From: Gamarada debralockiae | Lineage: Eukaryota > Ascomycota > Leotiomycetes > Helotiales > Hyphodiscaceae | DNA length: 40,111 nt | Direction: 5' to 3' | Assembly: GCA_002803225.1 (NCBI GenBank) | Contig: NXFV01001587.1 | Coordinates: forward strand, 1 to 40,111 | Shown here: positions 10,188-19,987 of the stretch, piece by piece | Numbering within the stretch: position 1 is the first letter of the stretch | Layout of the letters: the number at the start of each line of letters is the position of its first letter | Notes under the pieces: model-generated | Database searches by the model: none | The model's input: only the letters and a program-made list of their open reading frames with translations | Told to the model about the DNA's origin: nothing | Made by a program: the position numbers and the translations under genes

Positions 10188-11736
10188 CTGGTTGGCAAAC
10201 CTTCATTTGTTTCTAAGGCAACTGAAGGGTAGAGGAACGGATGCTCAACGAAATCTTGTCTTCCATCCAGGTGTATTGGACAAAAATGTCTGTAAACAAA
10301 CTCTCAACCAGAAGACCCTTATGGAATTCGGGACGATATATGCTGCCTTCGGGGACGGTTTGACTATAACCCGGGAATCGTCGCACCCTTACTGGCGAAA
10401 GTGGCCGGAACCTTCTCCCGAAGTGGTGACAGATTGGGTGCTTATCAATGATGGTGCGCACAAAGTCGAGATAGAAGTAACTCTAGAGGGCGGAAGAGAC
10501 TCATCAGCAAAGAAACACTCGAAGGGCAAGCAGAAGCACGTATTGAAGCAGGAGCCGTTGCTGAATATGTTGAGAAGGCCGGGCCCTGGAAAGATTGGTC
10601 AGTGTGTAAACGTCGCCAAAATCAACGACGTCTGTCCAGGGGCGAAAATCCTTACGACAGGTCGAACAAGTGGCCACCAATATGGTCAAATTTGTGGGGT
10701 GTCAGCGTATCTCGACCCAGATAAGGGCAGGAGAACCACCAAAGCAACGCGAGAATGGTTCATTAAGCGGCCGCGGCCAAGTGAGACAACGGAATCCGAA
10801 GAAGACTGGTTGGAGGGCGGTACTGGGATCGGAGGTGACTCCGGTGCACCTGTCGTGGACTCAGGAGACAATTCTTTATACGGCCAAATATGGGGTCGAA
10901 ATATATACTGGGGCCCCGGTCGAAGAATTGCCTACTTCACGGCAATGTCAGATATATCAGACGATATACAAGCCAAATGTCCTTGATTGAAAGACGAATT
11001 TGAGTTACCACAAGCCAGCTCTCGAGAAAGATGTGATCGTTTTGAGCTCCAGTGTCGCAAATGTTCGAATCCAGAAAGCAACCTCGCAGGATCACATTCA
11101 AATGACGGAGATTCTGATAGAATGAGTGTTTCCGTCTCCAACAGCGATGAGGCACATGGGTGGGCGGACAACACGAGCATCCCGCCAAGGGAAATGACTG
11201 ATGAAACTCCTTCCGATCTCCCAGTCACGGATCTGACTCCGTCTGATGCTCATGACGCTATGAGCGTCGACTCTGCAGGCGCTCAGGCTCCAGATTCGCC
11301 TTTCGAGTACGAGCACGAAGAACGTGAGGAATTCGATGACTTGCCACATGCTGGGTTGAACGAAAACGTGGCCTTAGAGAGGTCTCTCGATTCGTTTCAG
11401 CATTATGATAACGATGAATACGATTTTTGCATAAACGATGAGACTATGTCTATCGATGAGGATGACAACGGGGAAGAAGAAATAGACTTCATAGGACGGT
11501 CTTGTGCGCACAAAAAGAAGTCGCGCCTTGAGGCTCGGGATAAGTCGTTTGATTCTTGGGTCATGGTTTGTGCAAGGCCTAAATGGGTTGCCAAAATGCC
11601 TCCGACAGCAAGTGAAAAGGTCAGGGCGATATCCATACCAAGCTTGATGGCAAAAAGCGCTGACTTCTGCAAAGATGACAAAACAGCCAAGGAAGAGTCC
11701 GTACTCAATAATGAACTCGCTCTTCAAGACGGCTGA
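10165..11736 (+). pseudogene. Trypsin-like GDSG protein with in-frame TGA and acidic tail
   Basis: One reading frame runs from about 10165 to 11736, interrupted only by TGA at 10984-10986. The first part encodes a trypsin-fold C-lobe: GRTSGHQYGQICGVSAYL, then GGTGIGGDSGAPVVD with the GDSG serine-nucleophile motif, then YGQIWGRN and a final DDIQAKCP. No clear catalytic His/Asp pair was identified, so proteolytic activity is uncertain. After the TGA, 249 further codons stay open and encode an Asp/Glu/Ser-rich, probably disordered tail. The first ATG in frame is at 10321, so the true 5' end is unclear; it may have been fused to the ankyrin relic just upstream, which is in another frame. Trypsin-like domains occur in fungal NLR-type proteins, which fits this neighbourhood. 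It is either a pseudogene or a stop-codon readthrough gene. Confidence 0.6.
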
Positions 11737-12001
11737 GGTGAGTGAGTGTTTCGTAAGGAAATGATGCAATTGCTAAGACTCCGCATAGCTAATGACAGGC
11801 CTCACCCTCACTTGAGAGCTCGCAATTCACATGGACCAAGTCACTTCATTCTTCTGTTGGAGACTTTCAATGTACCGTGATGCAGACAAAACTTTTCATT
11901 CGTCCTGGCCAAGTGAGATGGGTGGTACACTGATATACATGGGGGTTTCCCAGACTAGGACTTCCAGTCTTTAAAATATGAACTCTTCCTTCCTCTGACC
12001 A

Positions 12002-14244
12002 TTAAAATATCCAATTCCCCTCAATATCAGTATTGAGCAGACTATCAAAGAACAAAGTATCTGCCTCCTGCAATCCCCAATCTTCAATCTGCTGATCCGG
12101 CACATGCGGTGGAAACTGGCTGCTGGTAAACGAGACAACTGGCGCATGTGTCTGATTCTGGGGTGGGAGTTGTAGACCCTGCCAATTCTGCAAATCCGGT
12201 TGGCTCGTTGGCACTGTTTGTTGAGGTTGCATAGATACAAACGTGCTGTTCTCATTTTGACTTGGTGTTACAGGTGGACGAGCGATATTGATTGTGCCGA
12301 AATATGGGATCGTAAGACGAAGATTGCTGCCATTGGGTCCTTGTGGCGACTCGGCTGAGAGGAGAGTCTTGATCACATTCACACATTGCTTGGCCACTAT
12401 ATCCCCGCCAACCATTGACAGCTCTTCCATCGAGGTCATCACGGTCCGTACCAACGCGCGGTCGGTTTCCTTTTGCTCCTGTAACTCTCGGCTTTCGTTT
12501 GCTTGCGGCAGCTCCAGCAGGCCGAGGAGAAGAGTGACGGTTGCAACGAGAGCCCCGAAATCAATAACTTTGCAGCAGAATGATTTGTTCTGCGTTTCTC
12601 TTAGAGCGAGATAGCGATACATCATCTCCCGAGACGCCTTTAGACAGCAGAATTTGCTGTATTCGAATCGACGTTCCGTAGCAGCGCGAAGCATGAAGGG
12701 AAGGTGAAGAAGAGCTTCAAGTTGGAAGTACCAGATTTGGATCATGAGACGGTCGAAGGCTTCAGCAGCTTTGGGGGATCGATCGTCGGGTATGTGGGTT
12801 GGCACAGCCCACCAAGACGCCGGCAGGTCCTTTGCCAATTGTTCCAGTTTCTCGTCGATCTCTTGAGTTGCTGCATATGCTTGAATATTATCGTTTGAGT
12901 TGCGTTCGATGATGCATCTTGATATTCGGCTGAGCCTCCTTCTGAAGAGGACATCTTTGTTTACTGCAGGATTTTGGAAAGTCTCTTCGGGGCTGAAGGT
13001 ATCGTCTGCGTAGCCACACGGCAAGCCTAGGAGAAGTGCAAGATACCGGTCCGCTTGGACGATCTCGTGCCACATTTCCCTTCCCCCGGGGACAGAGATA
13101 TCCTTTTTATGAAGGCCCATTAGCTGAGCAATGCCCATAGCACGTCGAAATGTTAACCAGGCCCGACGCGGGTTTCCACCATTAATATGAAAAACACCTT
13201 GGAGAACCAAGCATTCTAATCCCTCAATGGTGCTGACGAGCTCATCATCAGACGTAATGAGGGTTTGAACAGTCGAGATATATCTGTTGATACGAGATTC
13301 AACGGAAGTGGGGAAGTGGAGAAGGTTGGTGTCGAAGCTGGGAGGCAGTTGTTGTAAGCATACTGAGATGTAAATCAGAGTCCGCGCGATTATGGTTGGA
13401 TGTTGCTTGGAGATTTCGGTCAAGTTAAAAGTCGACGGAATAACGTTGCTGCTGTTTTCGGGATTTGCTTTATGCTTCGACAGATTGAAAGCGTGGATGA
13501 GTAGCCAACAGCTACTCTCCTCGAAGAGCAGGTTTGCATCTTGCTGTGATGGTAGTAGGTCCACGAGGGTCTGGCGAAGGCGCTCGATTTTTGTGGGTCT
13601 ACAGGAAGGTGTCTTGGTCCCCGAAGGTTGAGGGGAAGGCATTGCTGATTGTGGTTGGAAAGTGGGTTCACGACGTCCAATCTACCACGGTCAGTGCGGG
13701 GTCCGTGAAGGAAACGCGGGGTAACTGACAACTTGATTATCGAAGAGGGAGAGAATTGGAGCGTTCTCATTGGAAGAAGTATTCGAAGCATAAGGAGTGA
13801 GGACATCATTGGGACCCAGAGACTCTGGCGTATGAAGACTCTTCTGCGCCTTCTCTTCGTCATCGTACTCGTTGATTTTGGACACGAGTTTCTCCAAGAG
13901 CATCTCTACTCGCCCAAGCCTTTCTCCAATTTGGTTGCCGCTGGGGCTGTCATGCTCCTCGGGATATTCTTGGCTGAGGCAGGTGGTGCCCCGCTATTGA
14001 ACACTTCATCAGAATTGTTCTCAAATTGAGGATTGAGGAAAGATCATACAGCAAGACATCCTGCACAAACGCTAACATTCTCTGAACTCAACTGGCACCG
14101 GATCTTTCTTCGTTTGCCTTCTCAAAATTAGAAAAATTCAAAATCGCGACGAAAGAATCACAGCTCACATTCCCAGCAACTTCGAGTTCCTTTTCGTACC
14201 CGTTTTCGACGATGCTCGTCTGGCAGCGGAGAGGTTGTTGACAT
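12002..14244 (-). CDS. Zn2Cys6 transcription factor with MHR domain
   Basis: This four-exon model encodes 695 residues: 14169-14244, 14050-14117, 13730-13993 and 12002-13681, with introns of 51, 56 and 48 bp. The splices rebuild an intact Zn2Cys6 cluster whose six cysteines are at 23, 26, 33, 43, 46 and 53, with CWECKRRKIRC split across intron 1 and the sixth cysteine just after intron 2. A short coiled-coil-like segment follows (RLGRVEMLLEKLVSKI, about 75-90). The fungal middle homology region begins near LVDLLPSQQDANLLFE and includes RRAWLTFRRAMGIAQLMGLH and IVQADRYLALLLGLPCG. The C-terminal end is Gln/Pro/Asn-rich, ending DIEGNWIF, which looks like an activation region. The gene is divergent from another Zn2Cys6 gene at 14715. 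The target pathway is unknown. Confidence 0.88.
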
Positions 14245-14714
14245 TTTGTACGTATTGGAAACAGAATTATGGTCAAGAATTCTATACTTAGAGCATATGA
14301 AGTCTTGCGATGGAAAAAGTTAGGGAAAAAACAGTTGGTTGAAGTTGGTCATTTTGAAGGTTCGTCAGCACGTTTGCGCCTGAGCAAGGTACAGTCCTTT
14401 ACTCCGCCGTCGACGGCGGACAAAGCATTGGATAGAATCGCCCATTTGTTGATAAAGTCTCTTTTTTCTTACACCGCCTTCTACTTTAGAATTCACTTGT
14501 TTGAGGCAGAAAAGTAGAAGGGGTGGGCTTATTGGCAAGGGAGTGGAATTATAAGATCAGCTTTTTTCCTCCAAGTGCGTCATCTTCGGAGGCGTCTCGT
14601 TAGGCCGTCCAAACGTACAGAACCGCTGACAGAAGACAGAAGCCTTGATTTGCTACATCACGGCACTGTCACCCAATATTTGTTCTCATGCAATATTAAC
14701 TTTGCGACGATCAA
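14245..14714. promoter_or_regulatory. Shared promoter of two divergent Zn2Cys6 regulators
   Basis: The 470 bp lie between the start codons of two transcription factor genes. The main feature is the perfect 18-bp palindrome at 14403-14420. Short open frames here have no motif and are not called. Confidence 0.6.
14403..14420. promoter_or_regulatory. 18-bp perfect palindrome, candidate Zn2Cys6 operator
   Basis: TCCGCCGTCGACGGCGGA is identical to its reverse complement. It contains nested everted CCG/CGG triplets (CCG-N10-CGG outside, CCG-N4-CGG inside). Paired CGG triplets are the recognition units of Zn2Cys6 dimers. The site lies about 159 bp from the minus-strand start and 295 bp from the plus-strand start. 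Auto- or cross-regulation is inferred. Confidence 0.5.
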
Positions 14715-17590
14715 ATGGATGCTTCCAAGCGGACGTCTCATTCACAAAGGCCCACAGGCCGACTCACTCGGAAGCGCATTCCTCTTTCATGTTTGGCCTG
14801 CAGAATCAGGAAGTAAGCACGTCCCTTCGTCTTTGGCAATGTTGTCCCTTTACTAGTCAACAAACCAAGCATTTCAATTCCGTTGGAGCGTGTTTATATT
14901 GATAATTGGACAGATTAAAATGCAATCGCGAAAAGCCATGTCAGAATTGCATTGTAAGAGGAGATGCTATTGCAGCCACCTGCAGCTATGCGGAGAAGAC
15001 GGATGGAAAAGTGTCGAAGTCAAATCCAAGATCAGATGCGGAAGACATGCGCAAGCGTATCAATCGTCTCGAAAGTTCGATACGGCAAGTGATGTCAAGT
15101 GCTAGTGATGAGCAGAAGCCAAAGGACGGCATCCCATCTCCCATTTGGTCCAACAGTTCAACTCGTTCAATCGAGACCCCTGAAGGCACTGGAGGTCAGA
15201 AGATGTCCGCTGATACAAGGAGTACCCATTGGGATACTATCTTGAATGATGTGAGTATTCTCAGACCTGGTTTTGTTGCAATATTTATTTCAGAATTCTG
15301 TGGACTGACATCGAGAATCGACATTTCAGCTCGGCGCAATGAAGGATGCATGGAGTGAGGAGAATGATCGCGTGGAGCTTTCAAATGGGTTTCTCCCATC
15401 CTCGAAAGCTCGTCGACCAAACCTTCTGAACGGTTTAACGGAGCTTCCTGATCGGTCAACGATCATGTCGTCTTTACCTACTAAAGATGCTGCCGATAAG
15501 CTCGTGGCTTATTTTTTTGAGAACTATAACCCCTCGCTACCTGCACGAGGTAAATATAACCACTCACATCAGTCATGGTTCCCGTACTCACCGGCACCTA
15601 GCCCTAGTCCATAAGCCTTCATTTCTTAAGCAGGTCTTCAAACCTCGTCCCTCCCTTTGAGTCAAACTGCTGACATGAATCAGTACAACGACCACTGGAC
15701 CGATCCGGCAAAGACCACAATCCTGTGGGTCGGGATGCTGTTCGCGATAATGTGTTTTTCGGTGCAATCGTATCGTCGCAATAAACATGAACCACCTGAA
15801 TACCAAGGAACTTCCGCTGCAATTATGGAGCTATATCGCATCAGAGCAGCCCAGTGTATCGGACTTGCGGACATTACCAAACCCGTGCCATCTATGCTGC
15901 TGACTTGTAAGTGTCCATAATTCTCGAAGCACTATCTCCTAGGCCAGATGCCTCTCGAATTTAACTCTCCAGACGAGTCTGGAGAGTAGAGAACTCATGA
16001 GATATTGTTACAACTTCAACCTCTACCTTGTTAGGCAATACTGACTTCGAGATTTTGCAGATTACCTGTATGCCATGGTCGAATACGCGGATGAACGGGA
16101 TGGTGATATGGGGACTTACCTTCTTTCAGGCACATTGGTGCGTCTTGCACTTCAACAAGGATACCATCGTGATCCATCACAACACCCAAATATTTCCGTC
16201 TTTGAGGGTGAGATGAGGAGACGTTTATGGAATACCGTGGTTCAACATGATCTCCTATCATGCGTGAGGATTGGCCTCCCTAAGTCGCTCCGTTATTCAG
16301 AGAGTGACACAGCAGAACCTCGCAACCTTTACGAAGAGGAGCTTTTTGAGGGCATGGAAGAGCTCCCACCTTCTAGACCACTTACCGAGCCCACACCAAT
16401 GTCTTATGCGATCTCGAAAGCGCGAATTATGAAGTGTTACGGTCGTGTGGTCGAATTTCTTCATCAGTTGGTTCCTCAGCCTTACGAAGAAGTTTTGAAG
16501 CTTGACACGGCGCTAATGGAAGCACGGGAGTTGATACCACCCCACTTACAGGTTCGTCCACTCGAAGAGATGCAGAGCGATGCGCCTTCGTTGATCATGG
16601 AGAGGTATATTATACAACTATTTTACCACAAGGCAGTTTGCCTTCTACACCGCAAGTACTGGAATTCGTCACCTGCAGACACGGAGGGGACATTCATCTA
16701 TTCGCGAAAGGCATCTATTGCATCGGCAATGACGCTTCTGAGTCAACAAGCAACGATGCATCGAGCTTGCCGTCCAGGTGGCGTCTTAGTGAATATGAAA
16801 TGGTATGTGTTCCTATTTCTCGGAGCACTATTTCCCACTCCGGATGTCTCGCGAGCGTTTAACTCTATGGACTTATCTTGAGAGTAGACGACTCATGAGA
16901 TATTAACCCAACTCCAAATTCTACCTTATAGGCAATGTTGACTCCGAGATGTTGCAGGTACCACTTCGCAATCACTACCCACGACTTTCTATTGGCAGCG
17001 ATGATAATTTGCCTTGATCTCATGATCATTCAGAGAACCAAAAGAGACCCTACTTGGAATACTTATGACTGCATTGTGCCAGACATCGATAAGTTCAATG
17101 CCATTGAAAAATCAAGAACCATTTGGTCTGAAGTGGTTGATGACTGCAAGGATGCAAAACGAGCTGTCATAATCCTCAACAGAGTTCTCAGCAAGTTGAC
17201 GATGAAAGCAGAGGCGATCAAGAGTTCTGCTCCTACGAAGGTAGAAATGCCAATATCAGCCTCCGCTACAAACCCAACAGCGGATTCTCTGAGGTTCAGC
17301 CCATATTTCACCGATCAATTTGGACTTGGAATTCCTCTCTTGGCGGATCAGCCAAATGGAGGCGATACCACCATGCAAGATGCTGTGCTCGCTGCCGGAG
17401 GGATACTGGATACACTTGGATCAGATCCCCATTTGCCCGCGGACTTCGACTGGGTGAGCGAACACATGTTCCTGTTGAGTATTTTTTGCTAATACTTCAA
17501 AAGGACGCCTGGGATCAATTTGTTTCCTCTCAATCTCCACCTTCACCTCAACCAGTTGTACAGGACCTACCCAACGAGTTCTTCCAATGA
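14715..17590 (+). CDS. Zn2Cys6 transcription factor with MHR domain, 8 exons
   Basis: The hand-spliced model encodes 742 residues. Exons: 14715-14812, 14914-15250, 15330-15549, 15608-15633, 15684-15906, 16061-16802, 16958-17453 and 17504-17590. Intron 1 splits the zinc cluster: SCLACRIRK joins LKCNREKPCQNCIVRGD, giving C-X2-C-X6-C-X5-C-X2-C and a sixth Cys after ten residues (AATCSYAEK). A short coiled coil (RKRINRLESSIRQV) follows. The MHR region includes VHKPSFLKQYNDHWTD, GTYLLSGTLVRLALQQGYH, EGEMRRRLWNTVVQHD and TTHDFLLAAMIICLDLM. It ends DLPNEFFQ. The fourth exon is only 26 nt. The exon 3 to exon 4 splice is the least certain; the others keep frame and conserved residues. Introns 5 and 6 are homologous to each other. 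The target is unknown. Confidence 0.85.
15608..15633 (+). other. 26-nt micro-exon
   Basis: This exon encodes the end of VHKPSFLKQ and is flanked by ...cctag and gtcttc, with the next intron (15634-15683) carrying ctgac and ending atcag. The encoded motif is conserved in this regulator family, which supports the exon despite its small size. An alternative upstream acceptor at about 15572 (catcag) would lengthen it but brings in non-family sequence. Confidence 0.6.
15907..16060 (+). repeat. Introner-like intron, copy 1 (154 bp, hairpin)
   Basis: Fifth intron of the regulator gene, phase 1, gtaagt...tttgcag. It is clearly homologous to intron 6 along its whole length. It holds a perfect 10-bp hairpin with a 4-nt loop at 15964-15987 (ACTCTCCAGA / TCTGGAGAGT), a structural trait reported for fungal introner-like elements. 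Confidence 0.75.
16803..16957 (+). repeat. Introner-like intron, copy 2 (155 bp)
   Basis: Sixth intron of the same gene, phase 2, gtatgt...gttgcag. Shared blocks with copy 1 include a 25-mer at 16880-16904 against 15982-16006 with 23 matches, and the 3' block taggcaat...gttgcag with about 25 of 29 matches. The hairpin arms are partly decayed here. Confidence 0.75.
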
Positions 17591-17696
17591 GCAAACGAAA
17601 GGGGATACAGACCCAGTTTGTACATTCTGCATGCTACACTCTTTATACAATTTCCCTCCACGATCTTCACAATTCCTCAATATCACCAATCCTCTC

Positions 17697-18476
17697 TCAA
17701 CCAGCCATACCAAACTTCTCAAGCACAGGTCCAAACGCACCCCTCCACGTACTAACACCAATCTCTGCAAACCCGACCGCAACCTCCTTTACGACCTCCT
17801 TCTCCATAATTGCAGTCGCCTTCTCCATATACTCCTGCAGCGGCATAGGCGGATGGCCCTTGCCGTCCTGCAACTTCAGCATCTTCTCCCTGAAATGTCT
17901 GTCCAATTCCGTATCCACGTAGGGCGGCACAAGCTCAATTACATTCACATTTGAGCCCGCAGTCTGGGTTCTCAATGCTACGGAGAATGTGTGGATCCCG
18001 GCTTTGGTAGCGTTGTAGACAGGCCATAGAGGCATAGGGATGTAGGCGAGCCCCGAGCTGACGGTGATGAACGTCGTTGGTCGCTTGAGGGACATGAAAT
18101 GCGGGATCATCGTCCTCGCAATCAACATAGGAGCGATGAAGTTCGTGGTCGCTTCCGAGATGATGCTCTTCGAGCTCGAGGTACTAGAATCGGTGAAGTT
18201 GAGCAGCTCCATCTTGCCGGCCATGACGAAGACGCTGTCAAGGTCTGGGTGGACTTTGATAATGGCATTCAAGTTGGTCTCGAGGGAGTTGATGTCCTCG
18301 ACGTCGATTTGCACTGTCTCGAGACCAGACAGTTGGGTCTTGAGGTTGTTGAGTCTTTCCACCCGGCGACCCGCTGCGATTACTTTCTTGCCTTGGGAAT
18401 GGAAATACTTTGCGAACGCTTCACCAAGGCCGGATGTAGCGCCAAGGATAAGGATTTTGGAGATGTTGGCTGACAT
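17697..18476 (-). CDS. Short-chain dehydrogenase/reductase
   Basis: This is a classical SDR of 259 residues. The Rossmann nucleotide motif GATSGLGE lies at residues 12-19 (Gly12, Gly16, Gly18). The Arg pair in AAGRRVERL (37-38) suggests NADPH preference. The catalytic set is Ser141 (VSSG), Tyr154 and Lys158 (PVYNATKAG), with Asn112 also in place. The substrate is unknown. I start at the ATG 18474-18476 (MSANISKILILG), because the upstream extension lacks an ATG and the beta-1 strand follows directly. The gene converges on the Zn2Cys6 regulator with 106 bp between stops. A role together with the regulators is possible but unproven. Confidence 0.88.
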   Translation of the reverse strand: MSANISKILILGATSGLGEAFAKYFHSQGKKVIAAGRRVERLNNLKTQLSGLETVQIDVEDINSLETNLNAIIKVHPDLDSVFVMAGKMELLNFTDSSTSSSKSIISEATTNFIAPMLIARTMIPHFMSLKRPTTFITVSSGLAYIPMPLWPVYNATKAGIHTFSVALRTQTAGSNVNVIELVPPYVDTELDRHFREKMLKLQDGKGHPPMPLQEYMEKATAIMEKEVVKEVAVGFAEIGVSTWRGAFGPVLEKFGMAG

Positions 18477-19109
18477 TTGGTGCGGGCTTTTGGGAGGTGA
18501 ATCTGGTTCAGAAATTTCCAATACAGGTTGTTCGGATATCCTCAGCTGAAGTCGATGACTTGTCTGGGAAGGAAGTGAGGAGAGCCTCTTTCATTTATAC
18601 CTTCCCTTGCGGTCGGCGGAAAGTTACAAACCCACAACACAAAATCCGAAAAGATTATTAAGCCCACGGATTGAAGTATCCAAAAGCTCTTCTCTTCTTG
18701 CTCTCCAAAGAGGTGATTCTCAACTCTTGTGACGGAGATGTTAAATCCACGGATTTATCTAGAAAATCGAAGTCCGTTTCCGTGAGGTTAACTTTACGTA
18801 CAATGAATTTAAGTTTATCTCCATCCCGAAGCCTCAAACATGACCTAAAAGAATCTTTGACTCACATCAAAACGCCCCTCTCCGCCTCAAAAATGGCGGC
18901 ATCGAAGCCACTAACCGCCCCCCACCTCTTTTCCCCTTTCCTTGGTCCGTAGCGATCACGTGCCAGTTCTCTAGCGTCATTGCCAAAAAAAGTTCCCTTC
19001 AGTTGCAGCTTCAAAGAGCTTCCTCGTCAAGCAACCTCGCCAATCCACGACATCAATTCCGATCCTATCTTCCAATCTCACACCTGATCGATAGATAATA
19101 TACGAAACA
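18477..19109. other. Divergent intergenic region, SDR / Tom6
   Basis: This 633-bp region must hold the promoters of the minus-strand SDR gene and the plus-strand Tom6 gene. No RNA gene or clear operator was recognised. Confidence 0.4.
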
Positions 19110-19553
19110 ATGGCACCAAAACAACAGCGCATCGTCGTCCAGAAGGCCGATCCCCGCCGCCCTGCTCCTAAGGGATATTTTTCGAGCGCGTACAATACCT
19201 TGACTTCGCCAGAGAACGCAAGCGTGGTTAGGAGCGTTGCCGTTTTCGGGGTATGTGCCTCCCTTATTTCTGTGATGTGCCTTGATCGGGTGCTTGAGGT
19301 TGGGGCGAGAGAAGACAGTGGGCTGCGTGGATAATGGTTGTGAACGATGGGGGAATGGGAGGAGTGGCGCATTGAAGTGGATGGAAGGGAGACAGAGGGA
19401 GGGAATTACATATCTGAGCACTGGCTAACATTTTGATCTACAGGCTGCGGTTGCGTTCTTCTCGAGCTCTTGGAGCGAGTTCCTGTTGCCTCCGTAAGTT
19501 ACGGTTCTTCCCCCTTAAGGCGACTTTTTTCTGACGCAACGAGCAGCCTGTAA
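19110..19553 (+). CDS. TOM6: Mitochondrial outer membrane translocase small subunit Tom6
   Basis: This is a small three-exon gene encoding 65 residues: 19110-19250, 19444-19493 and 19547-19553. The protein has a basic N-terminus (MAPKQQRIVVQKADPRRPAP), then YFSSAYNTLTSPENASVVRSVAVFG, and after the first intron a single C-terminal transmembrane helix AAVAFFSSSWSEFLLPP. This order and the SPEN...VVRSVA...F motif are what I recognise as filamentous-fungal Tom6, a tail-anchored stabiliser of the TOM import pore. The last donor (CC|gtaagt) overlaps a stop: unspliced mRNA reads PP then TAA at 19495-19497, while spliced mRNA reads PPL then TAA. Both give almost the same protein. Confidence 0.75.
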
Positions 19554-19987
19554 GCATCTTCTCTGCAAGTTCCGACTTGGGAGGATGAAGAGGACATTGG
19601 ATTCGATGTGGCATATGTGAGGGAGTGGGTGGGGATAATGTTAGCGGATGGAAGCCTTGTATAATAGGGAATTGGCCACAACTGTGCAAATATGGAGGGC
19701 AGATGGACTGCCGGAAACATTGTGTATTAGAGGACGGGCATAGCAGGCGTTCATACTTGAATGGATCTCAACTTTCTGAAGAAATTATCTCAACTGTCTG
19801 TCGAAACTTTCAAATGGGCAAAATTTCAGCTCGGGACTCAAAAAAGCAGAGGGGAATCTCCGTCATTGGAATGATGGTATACATTCAAGCCATAGCCCGT
19901 TCAATAAATATGGTACACAAGAATCCCATGAGCCATAACGACGTAAAGCTTTCTCGCCAAACCTATTTCCCAAATCGATCCAGAAAA
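19554..19987. other. Intergenic region between Tom6 and nfs1 3' ends
   Basis: The genes converge on this stretch. An open frame on the plus strand (19625-20065) runs into the antisense of nfs1 and has no family signal, so it is not called. Confidence 0.4.

Noticed and set aside
12002..18476. Secondary-metabolite gene cluster around the two regulators and the SDR
   Set aside because: No synthase, terpene cyclase or similar core enzyme is present in the window; two regulators and one SDR alone do not support it.
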